6,130 nt of DNA, taken from assembly GCA_015490255.1 (NCBI GenBank), contig WFYF01000016.1, forward strand, positions 1 through 6,130, in the 5' to 3' direction. Within the stretch, counting starts at the first letter, position 1. Every line of letters starts with the position of its first letter. Below are positions 1 through 6,016 of this stretch, in pieces. This DNA is from Caldifarciminota bacterium. GTDB taxonomy: Bacteria > Hydrothermota > Hydrothermia > S141-80. The position numbers and the translations under genes were made by a program. The notes below the pieces were generated by a model. That model ran no database searches, had not been told where the DNA came from, and saw only the letters and a program-made list of their open reading frames with translations.

Positions 1-11
1 CATCAGGAAGT

Positions 12-1217
12 TTATTCGCAAAAATATTGCCAGACTTCCAGCGTATGGGCATCCCGCTGAACGAGATAGCGAACACGATCGTTGGCTCTCACGAGGTTGT
101 GCGCTTTTCCAACGTGTCGCTGCAGAAAGACCAGCGTGTCCTGGGTTGCGACAAAGACGAGGGTGTGAAAAGCCCTGTAAAACTGCTCCACCGTGCGGGG
201 GTCACGTTGCAAAGGCAAGGTGTTGAGCAGGACGAACACTTCTTTTCTCGTGGCACGAGAACGTGTCCCCAGGGGAAAACGCTCTTGACACAGATCGTTT
301 TTCCCTTCAATTTCAAGGTGAAGCGTTTTCACCATTCGCCCATCGTAATTATACAACACCGCCCTGCCCGTCTGCGGATTCCACCACCACCATCCCCGGG
401 GCGCCGGAACCGTCACCACGCACTGCTGGCTCTCCTGAGCTCTCTCCACCCACAGACCCGTGGGAGAAAGCGTCACCCGGTAGATCTCCCATCGCCTCCA
501 GATACTTTTGTCCCACGGCGATGGACCTATCAGAAACAAACACGTATCCCGTTCTGCAGAACAAAAGAGATCCGCGCTCTTGATTCCCCACACAGGCTTC
601 TGCCATGTCTCCAGAAAGATCCGAGAAAACGGCGAAAGCACACCCACCCGAACCCACATATCCCACTGCCCCATCACCGGCCGAAGATCGTTGCTCGGAT
701 TGTATCCGTAAAACCAGGCAAAATGCTTTCCAGAATGACACACAGCCGCAATGGGAACCGACAGTTTATGTAAGATCACGTGTTCATCGTCGTACCAGAT
801 CAACAGACGTTGGCTTCTCCCTTCAGCTATGAAACCCCAAAAATCCTCACAGCGAAAGCTTCCATGGATATTGAGGGGTTGAGAAAACACTGCCACGGTG
901 TCCAGTAGTAGAGTAGATTCATTTACACGGGAAAGAAACGTTTGGTTCATACGGGTATGGAAAACCCATAAATCCTGAAGTTTAAATCCTCCACCGTTAT
1001 GATGGGCAGGAAGAACCAACTTCCATCCTGCAGGATAAAAAGCTCGGGGATCTTCTCCGGAATGGGCATAAAGATACGTTCCGTGAGAGAGCCCTACCAC
1101 CATCCATGAGAAAGGTTCTTCAAGAAGCAATGCCGTGTGGATCGTGGCGCGAGAGCGGTAAAGCTCCAACAGTTCCAGATTGCACATGGCGAGTAGGAGT
1201 GCCCCCACAACCCCCAT
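12..1217 (-). CDS. Hypothetical Trp-rich, probable beta-rich (propeller-like) protein
   Basis: I do not recognise this 401-residue protein and assign no function. It has about 19 tryptophans (including four in a row at residues 276-279) and eight cysteines (12, 123, 160, 219, 226, 266, 310, 400). It is built from repeated short hydrophobic strands separated by Gly/Asn/Asp turns, for example residues 36-50, 136-153, 285-302, 352-366 and 381-398. This pattern suggests a beta-propeller or similar all-beta fold, which is inference. The first 12 residues are hydrophobic but lack a basic n-region, and Cys12 is preceded by Met, so neither a good signal peptide nor a lipobox is present. The ATG at 1217 is the first possible start, because an in-frame TAA lies 12 bases upstream, and it is preceded by an AAGGGG ribosome site. 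The GC content is clearly lower than that of all neighbours, which suggests transfer or relaxed constraint. The gene is transcribed divergently from the kinase-DUF92 gene. The length, start signals and promoter make it likely real. Confidence 0.75.
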   Translation of the reverse strand: MGVVGALLLAMCNLELLELYRSRATIHTALLLEEPFSWMVVGLSHGTYLYAHSGEDPRAFYPAGWKLVLPAHHNGGGFKLQDLWVFHTRMNQTFLSRVNESTLLLDTVAVFSQPLNIHGSFRCEDFWGFIAEGRSQRLLIWYDDEHVILHKLSVPIAAVCHSGKHFAWFYGYNPSNDLRPVMGQWDMWVRVGVLSPFSRIFLETWQKPVWGIKSADLFCSAERDTCLFLIGPSPWDKSIWRRWEIYRVTLSPTGLWVERAQESQQCVVTVPAPRGWWWWNPQTGRAVLYNYDGRMVKTLHLEIEGKNDLCQERFPLGTRSRATRKEVFVLLNTLPLQRDPRTVEQFYRAFHTLVFVATQDTLVFLQRHVGKAHNLVRANDRVRYLVQRDAHTLEVWQYFCE

Positions 1218-1254
1218 TCCGTCCCCTTATGCACTACCCATCTCGTCGTTCCTT
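1218..1254 (-). promoter_or_regulatory. Translation leader with possible four-codon upstream ORF
   Basis: In the leader of the Trp-rich gene, an AAGGA ribosome site (1250-1254) stands 8 bases before an ATG (1239-1241) that opens a four-codon frame, Met-Gly-Ser-Ala, ending at TAA (1227-1229). The last base of that stop begins the AGGGG ribosome site (1223-1227) for the main ATG at 1217, with 5 bases between. This arrangement would allow translational coupling or reinitiation. It may also be coincidence: the frame is tiny and no comparative evidence is available. The main ribosome site itself is more certain than the upstream frame. Confidence 0.35.
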
Positions 1255-1266
1255 TTCTGTTGTTCT

Positions 1267-1295
1267 ATTCTATCGGCCATCCCATGGGGTGTCAA
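1267..1295 (-). promoter_or_regulatory. Sigma70-type promoter of the hypothetical Trp-rich gene
   Basis: Read on the minus strand, a perfect -35 box TTGACA (1290-1295) is followed after exactly 17 bases by TAGAAT (1267-1272), one base from the consensus -10. The predicted transcript start is near 1260, giving a leader of about 43 bases before the ATG at 1217. The spacer contains the palindrome CCCATGGG (1281-1288), which could be part of an operator, though this is weak. The position is exactly right for the divergent gene. The call is from sequence match only. Confidence 0.6.
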
Positions 1296-1315
1296 CCTGG
1301 CCCGAACAGCTGTCG

Positions 1316-1344
1316 TTGGCAATTCAGGGTCCAGCCTGTATCCT
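1316..1344 (+). promoter_or_regulatory. Possible promoter of the kinase-DUF92 / ABC operon
   Basis: TTGGCA (1316-1321, five of six matches to the -35 consensus) is separated by 17 bases from TATCCT (1339-1344, four of six matches to the -10). The predicted transcript start, about 7 bases downstream, falls at or next to the GTG at 1352. That would make the mRNA leaderless and would explain why no Shine-Dalgarno sequence precedes that GTG. The -10 is weak, so this is tentative. Confidence 0.35.
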
Positions 1345-1351
1345 AAACTCC

Positions 1352-2698
1352 GTGACGCTGACCCTTGGTTTTGTGCTGGCCCTTCTGGGCCTGGCGGGGC
1401 TGGCAGAAGGCCTCTCCCGGACGGGGATCCTCCCTTCGTGGGTGGCCCGGAAACTCCTGCACATGGGGGTGGGGGCCCTGGTCCTTCTCTTCGCCCGCAC
1501 CGGACAGTATGCAACCCTGGCCTGGGTCGCTGTGGCCTTTGCCTTCCTCAACCTGACCGAACGGATCTTCCACCTCACCAGCATCTCCCGCAGCGAGAAA
1601 AGCTCCTGGGGGACGGTGCTGTTCCCCCTTTCGGTGGCGTGGATGGCCCTTGTCCACCCCGGGGATCCGATTTTCCCCTATGCCCTGGGGGTTATGTTCT
1701 TTGCCGATCCTCTGGCGGCCTTTTTCGGCCGCGCCTGGCCCATTCGCAGGCTGGGACCCAAAAGCCTGGGAGGAAGCCTGGGCTTTTTCCTCGCTGCCTC
1801 CAGCCTGGGCCTGCTTTTCTTCCCTTTTCCCCAGGCGCTGTTGCTTGCCCTGCTGGCCACCCTGGTGGAGGGGGTGAGCGAGCGGGGACTGGACAATCTT
1901 CTCCTTCCTTTGCTGCTGGCCCTGTGGGTGGAAGATCTGGCTCTCCGGGAAAGCGTGTTCTTTACGGGTCTGGTCTTCGCCTCCACAGTGGCCGTGCTGG
2001 CCTGGCGCTTCCGGGCTCTCACCCCCCGGGCCGCCACCGCTGCGGGGATTCTGGGCCTCGTGATCTGGGAGGCCGGAGGCTGGTCCTGGGCGCTGCCCGT
2101 GCTGGTTTTCTTCGTCCTGGGAAGCCTGGCAGCTCGCCTCCGGGGAAGGCCTTCGGAAACCCGCACCCCGGTCCAGGTTCTGGCCAACGGCTGGGTGCCG
2201 GGGACCCTGGCGTATCTCCACGCTCTCCACCCCTCCCCGGCGCTGGCGGTGGGCTATCTGGCCGCTGTCTGTGAAGCGGCGGCGGACACGCTGGCCACGG
2301 AGACCGGAGGGCCTCAGCCCCGGGATATCCTGACCCGTGCCCCGGTTCCCCGGGGTGCAAGCGGAGGCGTGACCCTCCAGGGGTTTCTGGGAGGTCTGGG
2401 TGGCGCCGTGGCGGTGGGGGGCACAGCCTGGATGCTGGGATATTCGGCCGGTGGCGTGGGGCTGGCGGTTCTCGCAGGATTCCTGGGAAGTGTGGTGGAC
2501 TCCCTCCTGGGAGCCCGCCTTCAGGGGCGGTGGCGATGCCGGGTGTGCGGGAAAGAGGTGGAGATGCCGGCTCACTGCGGACAGCCCGGGATCCACCTGC
2601 GCGGGCTTGCTTTTCTGGACAACAACGGAGTGAATGCGCTGGCTTCGCTGGTTGCCGGTGCGGGAGGCTGGGCACTGTGGCCGTTTTTGAACTCCTGA
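1352..2698 (+). CDS. Phytol/dolichol-kinase-like domain fused to DUF92 (VTE6-like) domain
   Basis: This is a polytopic membrane protein of about 448 residues joining two families. Residues 1-220 resemble the CTP-dependent phytol/dolichol kinase (VTE5/SEC59-like) family: RKLLHMGVG (33-41), FADPLAAFFG (117-126), KSLGGSLG (137-144) and an E-x7-DN-x3-P block (E173, D181, N182, P186). Residues 221-448 match DUF92/TMEM19: QVLANG (275-280), ADTLATETGG (311-320), TRAPVPRGASGGV (328-340), GSVVDSLLGA (379-388), a Cys cluster (396, 399, 409) and DNNGVNAL (423-430). In plants, VTE5 phosphorylates phytol and the DUF92 protein VTE6 phosphorylates phytyl phosphate. The fusion could therefore perform both steps on phytol, farnesol or geranylgeraniol, but the substrate is unknown. 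The frame stays open upstream to 1106, but that part overlaps the divergent gene and its promoter and does not look like protein. GTG 1352 sits at the first hydrophobic helix. GTG 1289, TTG 1316 and GTG 1373 are alternatives. It overlaps the ABC ATPase gene by 22 bases. Confidence 0.88.
   Translation: MTLTLGFVLALLGLAGLAEGLSRTGILPSWVARKLLHMGVGALVLLFARTGQYATLAWVAVAFAFLNLTERIFHLTSISRSEKSSWGTVLFPLSVAWMALVHPGDPIFPYALGVMFFADPLAAFFGRAWPIRRLGPKSLGGSLGFFLAASSLGLLFFPFPQALLLALLATLVEGVSERGLDNLLLPLLLALWVEDLALRESVFFTGLVFASTVAVLAWRFRALTPRAATAAGILGLVIWEAGGWSWALPVLVFFVLGSLAARLRGRPSETRTPVQVLANGWVPGTLAYLHALHPSPALAVGYLAAVCEAAADTLATETGGPQPRDILTRAPVPRGASGGVTLQGFLGGLGGAVAVGGTAWMLGYSAGGVGLAVLAGFLGSVVDSLLGARLQGRWRCRVCGKEVEMPAHCGQPGIHLRGLAFLDNNGVNALASLVAGAGGWALWPFLNS
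2662..2667 (+). promoter_or_regulatory. Ribosome binding site setting the ABC ATPase start
   Basis: GGGAGG lies 9 bases before the GTG at 2677, inside the end of the kinase-DUF92 gene. It supports GTG 2677 as the start of the ABC ATPase rather than the ATG at 2530, which would add 49 residues unlike any ABC protein. Confidence 0.6.
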
Positions 2699-3318
2699 AG
2701 GTGAGCAAACGCTATCGCCGGAACTGGGTTTTCCGGAACCTGGAATACGCCTGGGATGGCGGGCTGCTCCTCGTCTCGGGACCCAACGGTCAGGGCAAGA
2801 GCACCCTTCTTCGCCTTCTGGCCGGCCTTTCCCGCCCCACGCGGGGACAGGTGCGGGTGCTGGGGGGAGATCCCTGGCGGGATGAGTGGGTGCGGGCCCG
2901 GCTGGGATATGCGGGACACGAATCCGGACTGTATGCATCCCTTTCGGGCCGGGAGAACCTGGAAGTTTTCCGTCGGCTCCAGGGGGGCGATCCCCGGAAG
3001 GTGGAGGATCTGGCCGAAAGTCTGGGCGTGACCCGATTCTGGAAGCGTCCCGTGCGGGAATATTCCGCGGGCATGCGGAAAAAGATCAGCCTGATCCGGG
3101 CTTTCCTCCACGAGCCCGAGCTGCTCCTGCTGGATGAGCCCTTTGCCGCCCTGGATCCGGAAAGCCGCGAAGTGCTGTGGCGGTGGATTGAAAACCGGGT
3201 CCGGCAGGGGACCCATGTGGTCCTGGTGAGTCACATCCTGGAGCGGGATGTGCCCGGTGCGCGGCGGATCCGTCTGCAAGAAGGGAAGCTGGAGGCGATT
3301 TCCCCGTCGGAGACCTAA
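2677..3318 (+). CDS. CcmA-like ABC transporter ATP-binding protein
   Basis: This is a compact 213-residue nucleotide-binding subunit of an ABC transporter, about the size of the CcmA heme-exporter ATPase. The visible motifs are Walker A GPNGQGKST (35-43), signature YSAGM (129-133) in place of LSGGQ, Walker B LLLLDEP (149-155), D-loop ALD (158-160) and the switch histidine H186. The Q-loop region reads LGYAGHESGLY (77-86), with His81 where most ABC ATPases have Gln. A Gly-His here is characteristic of CcmA, hence the comparison. The GTG start gives the usual short N-terminus (VFELLKVSKRY). It overlaps the preceding kinase-DUF92 gene by 22 bases, so the two are almost certainly co-transcribed and translationally coupled. 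No membrane subunit (CcmB or other) follows: the next gene is convergent and overlaps its stop codon. The partner permease must be encoded elsewhere, and the transported substrate cannot be assigned. A generic ABC-2-type ATPase is the alternative. Confidence 0.9.
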   Translation: MAVFELLKVSKRYRRNWVFRNLEYAWDGGLLLVSGPNGQGKSTLLRLLAGLSRPTRGQVRVLGGDPWRDEWVRARLGYAGHESGLYASLSGRENLEVFRRLQGGDPRKVEDLAESLGVTRFWKRPVREYSAGMRKKISLIRAFLHEPELLLLDEPFAALDPESREVLWRWIENRVRQGTHVVLVSHILERDVPGARRIRLQEGKLEAISPSET

Positions 3319-4040
3319 AAGAAACTCAAAATGCCCCGGGTGAGCAGCATCGCGAGGCCGGCGGCCCCCAGGTCATCCCAGAACACCCCGCCGGGAAGGT
3401 GTTCCAGCGCCCGGATCCCCAGCGGTTTGACGATGTCCGTGAGCCGGAAGAGAAAGAAATAGAGAACAAGGGCTCCGGGAGTGTGGGGCAACAGGGGGGC
3501 AAAGGCCCACACCGCCAGGGCTTCGTCCAGGACCACCCAGGGAGGGTCCTGGCTGTCCCGGGTGTCATGATAGGCCATCCATCCCACCACCAGACCAAAC
3601 AGCACCGCCCCGACCATGGCCGGATACGGCAGAGGGTAAATCCAGTAAATCCCCACGGCCAGGAGACTTCCCCAGGTGGCCGGGGCAACGGGGATCCGAC
3701 CCACTCCCAGGTGCAGCACCCAGCGCTCCAGCACCGGACGAAGGGACACAGGCATCAGTGCACCCAGCAGAAGCCCGGCCAGATCCGCTCCCAGATCCAT
3801 CCACTCAAAGCTCCGGTGGGGAAGACGGGCCTGAACCACCTCCAGCACGAGTCCTCCCAGTCCGTAGAGTCCAAACCCCCGCATCCCTCCCAGGGCAGAG
3901 GTGTCCCCCCGCAGCGCAAAACCGATCCAGAAAAACGCAAGAAGGTGGAAAACCTTGTCGGAGGGGAAGTCGCTCGCGGGCGTGGAGAGAGGAAGCACGC
4001 CGAACAGGGCCACAAGGAAAAACAGGAGGGCTGGAGTCAC
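3315..4040 (-). CDS. VanZ-like domain fused to phosphatidylglycerophosphatase A (PgpA) domain
   Basis: This is a 241-residue membrane protein with two domains. Residues 1-98 match the VanZ-like family: hydrophobic N-terminus, SDKVFHLLAFFWIGFAL (27-43), LEVVQ (66-70) and FEWMDLGADLAGLLLG (78-93). Residues 109-241 match PgpA, which dephosphorylates phosphatidylglycerophosphate to phosphatidylglycerol at the inner membrane: GRIPVAPATWGS (114-125; the usual APGTWGS has Ala for Gly at 121), the acidic pair DE (172-173), FRLTDIVKP (198-206) and WDDLGAAG (221-228) with D222/D223. These acidic residues are those expected for the Mg-dependent active site. The PgpA part is somewhat shorter than the usual 160-170 residues, and the DE motif is followed by Ala (175) where Gly is common. 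The start is GTG at 4040, overlapping the HD-GYP stop as GTGA. There is no strong ribosome site, which points to translational coupling. Its TAG stop overlaps the convergent ABC ATPase stop. VanZ has no agreed enzymatic role. Phosphatase activity is inferred from the motifs. Confidence 0.88.
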   Translation of the reverse strand: MTPALLFFLVALFGVLPLSTPASDFPSDKVFHLLAFFWIGFALRGDTSALGGMRGFGLYGLGGLVLEVVQARLPHRSFEWMDLGADLAGLLLGALMPVSLRPVLERWVLHLGVGRIPVAPATWGSLLAVGIYWIYPLPYPAMVGAVLFGLVVGWMAYHDTRDSQDPPWVVLDEALAVWAFAPLLPHTPGALVLYFFLFRLTDIVKPLGIRALEHLPGGVFWDDLGAAGLAMLLTRGILSFF

Positions 4041-6016
4041 CGCCGCAGGAAAAGCTGATAGAGCTGGAAAACGGAGGACAGGCCTTCAAACACAGAGCGA
4101 GGGTTTTCCACCAGTTCCGGACGTTCCTGGATGAGCTGGATGAAGGCGTCCACGATGTCAGGATCAAACTGGGTGCCCCGGTTCCGGGCCAGTTCCCGCA
4201 GGGCCTCTTCCACGCTCATGCCCTTCCGGTAAGGACGGTCCGAGATCATGGCATCAAAGGCGTCCACCACCGAGAAAATCCGGGCGAGATAGGGAATGTT
4301 GTGCCCCTGGAGCCCTTCGGGATATCCCCTGCCGTCAAACCGTTCGTGGTGATGATAGACCACGTCCAGGGCGCCCTTCAAAAAGTGGAGGTCCTGGAGA
4401 ATTTCTCGCCCATAGATGGGATGTTTGCGCATCACCTCCCACTCTTCCTCCGTGAGGGGGCCGTCCTTCCGGAGGATGTGGTCGGGAATGCCAATCTTGC
4501 CGATGTCGTGGAGCATGGCCCCCCAGTAGAGGGTGAGGAGTTCCTCGTCCGACAGCCCCAGTTTCTTCCCCAGCGCCAGCGCCAGGGCGGTCACCCGGGC
4601 GGTGTGCTCGTGGGTGCCGTGTTCCCGGATGGCCAGAGTGCGCATCAGAAGGTTCAGCGTGTCCCGATAGGAGTTGAGAAGTTTGCGGTCTTTCTGGATC
4701 CGGTCGTAGAACTGCATGGCCACATGGGTGAGGGTGTTCAGGAACCCCGGGTCCTCCAGACATCGCATGGGACGGGTGGAGGCCAGCACCACCACACCGA
4801 CAGGTTCTCCAGAAGGGAGAATGAGGGGGATCCCCACGCCCCAGCGAAACCCCTGGACATAAGGAGATGCTCCCAGCCGGGGATCCCCTTCATAGTTTCC
4901 GGAGATCACAATGCGTCCCTGGTTGAGGGCGTGTCCGGCAAGTCCCTGATGCCGGTGAAACCGGGTTCCCCGGAGATCCTTCCACGCCCCGCGGGCCGCC
5001 ACCACCTCCAGTTCCCGGCCGTCTGCGGTGAGCTGAAGGGCCGCTCCGGTCACGGTGTCGCACAGCTCGGCATAGAGATCCAGCAGGTGGACAAGAAAGG
5101 ACTCCAGGTGTTTGATGGTCTGGAAGGAACGGGCCAGGCCCACAAAGCGCTCCAGCTGGGCCTCATGGGCGGTCAGGCGCTGGATCTCCTGGACCGCCGT
5201 GCGTGCCCAGGACAGGGATACGTGCAACTTGTTCAGCGCCGACAGGGTAAGAGGGTGGGGAGGTTCGGAGAAGGCGAACACCAGCGCTTCCGGCGCAGGA
5301 TCGTGAAGAAGGGGCAGGATATACCAGCTGTGGGGGCCGTTGGTGCGCAACGTCTCCTGCAGCAGAGGCGGCAGAGCCCCGTGATAGTCTCCGGCCCGCA
5401 CGTGGAGAGGGGCGGGCGGGGGTTCCCACTCACGGGATACGCTCTCGTCCCACTGCCTCTCCGGTGTGGTCACCATCAGATTCCCGGGTTCCCGGGATTG
5501 GAGAAAGAACACCCGGGCGTCGGGAAACAGATCCTCCATCTCCCGGAGAAAGGGCTGTCCCAGGATCTCCGTGGTCGCCAGGGCTTCCTGACGAATGCGG
5601 GCCACCCGCTCCCGCAGGGCCTCAGAAAGGTGCTGAACTTTCAGATCCAGAAGCTCGTCCAGGTGAAGCCGCCAGGCAGCGGCCAGATGAGGGAGAAGGG
5701 TGTGCAGCTGCGGATGGGGCGTCCCTTCTGCGATCCACCATCCCAGGAGAAGGTTCCGGTAGGTGATGGGAAGACGGGCGAACGCATCCGGCGGAAAGGC
5801 GCTCTGGAGGTTTTCCGGGTCGGTTCGTTCAGGCAGGGGGGACGCAAACCCCGGAGATCGCCAGGCAAGCACCGGGGGGCGCTGAGATGGGTGCAGAAGC
5901 AGCAGCAGGGAGGGTCTGCCGGTGAGCTGCTCCACCCGTGCCGGAAGGGCGTGGAAGGCGCCTCCCTCAATGGTCTGGAGGAGTTCCGGGAAGGCGCTCA
6001 CAAAACGGTCCTCCAC
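4037..6016 (-). CDS. GAF-domain HD-GYP cyclic di-GMP phosphodiesterase
   Basis: This is a 659-residue soluble protein with no membrane segments. Residues about 455-640 form an HD-GYP domain, the family that hydrolyses cyclic di-GMP to pGpG or GMP. Visible residues are H471, [10 protein letters not shown] (503-512, with the HD pair), H532, [11 protein letters not shown] (556-566, with GYP at 564-566), D585 in VVDAFDAM and RPYRKG (594-599). The full metal-binding set appears intact, so activity is expected. The position four residues before H471 is Gly, so the extra Glu ligand known from the trinuclear enzyme PmGH seems absent. Residues about 288-440 look like a GAF sensory domain (for example [28 protein letters not shown]). 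Residues 1-125 and 145-280 have a similar strand-helix rhythm and may be two degenerate GAF-like domains, a weaker call. GTG 6016 is supported by a GGAGGGG ribosome site 5 bases upstream. It lies in an apparent operon, overlapping cysS by 19 bases and the VanZ-PgpA gene by 4. The ligand is unknown. Confidence 0.95.
   Translation of the reverse strand: MEDRFVSAFPELLQTIEGGAFHALPARVEQLTGRPSLLLLLHPSQRPPVLAWRSPGFASPLPERTDPENLQSAFPPDAFARLPITYRNLLLGWWIAEGTPHPQLHTLLPHLAAAWRLHLDELLDLKVQHLSEALRERVARIRQEALATTEILGQPFLREMEDLFPDARVFFLQSREPGNLMVTTPERQWDESVSREWEPPPAPLHVRAGDYHGALPPLLQETLRTNGPHSWYILPLLHDPAPEALVFAFSEPPHPLTLSALNKLHVSLSWARTAVQEIQRLTAHEAQLERFVGLARSFQTIKHLESFLVHLLDLYAELCDTVTGAALQLTADGRELEVVAARGAWKDLRGTRFHRHQGLAGHALNQGRIVISGNYEGDPRLGASPYVQGFRWGVGIPLILPSGEPVGVVVLASTRPMRCLEDPGFLNTLTHVAMQFYDRIQKDRKLLNSYRDTLNLLMRTLAIREHGTHEHTARVTALALALGKKLGLSDEELLTLYWGAMLHDIGKIGIPDHILRKDGPLTEEEWEVMRKHPIYGREILQDLHFLKGALDVVYHHHERFDGRGYPEGLQGHNIPYLARIFSVVDAFDAMISDRPYRKGMSVEEALRELARNRGTQFDPDIVDAFIQLIQERPELVENPRSVFEGLSSVFQLYQLFLRR

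Noticed and set aside
27..773. 248-residue plus-strand frame opposite the Trp-rich gene
   Set aside because: It is rich in Arg, Pro and His with no recognisable motif. The minus-strand frame is longer, has a promoter and ribosome site, and shows a regular strand pattern.
1106..1351. N-terminal extension of the kinase-DUF92 frame
   Set aside because: It overlaps the divergent gene, its leader and its promoter. It does not resemble the family, whose first helix begins near 1355.
1227..1514. 95-residue minus-strand frame ending just before the Trp-rich gene
   Set aside because: Its body is antisense to the kinase domain and lies mostly upstream of the predicted promoter. Only the last four codons could fall within the transcript.
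2530..2676. 49-residue upstream extension of the ABC ATPase from ATG 2530
   Set aside because: It would lie entirely inside the kinase-DUF92 gene and is unlike any ABC N-terminus. GTG 2677 has a ribosome site and gives the normal length.
1343..2938. 531-residue open frame on the minus strand across the kinase-DUF92 and ABC genes
   Set aside because: It is antisense to two genes with clear family motifs. Its translation is a Gly/Pro/His/Gln/Arg-rich string with no domain, as expected from GC-rich codon bias.
3290..3345. Intrinsic terminator between the convergent operons
   Set aside because: I found no stable hairpin followed by a T run, and the coding sequences overlap here.
3399..4058. 219-residue plus-strand frame opposite the VanZ-PgpA gene
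   Set aside because: It is a Gln/His/Arg-rich shadow of a gene with intact VanZ and PgpA motifs.
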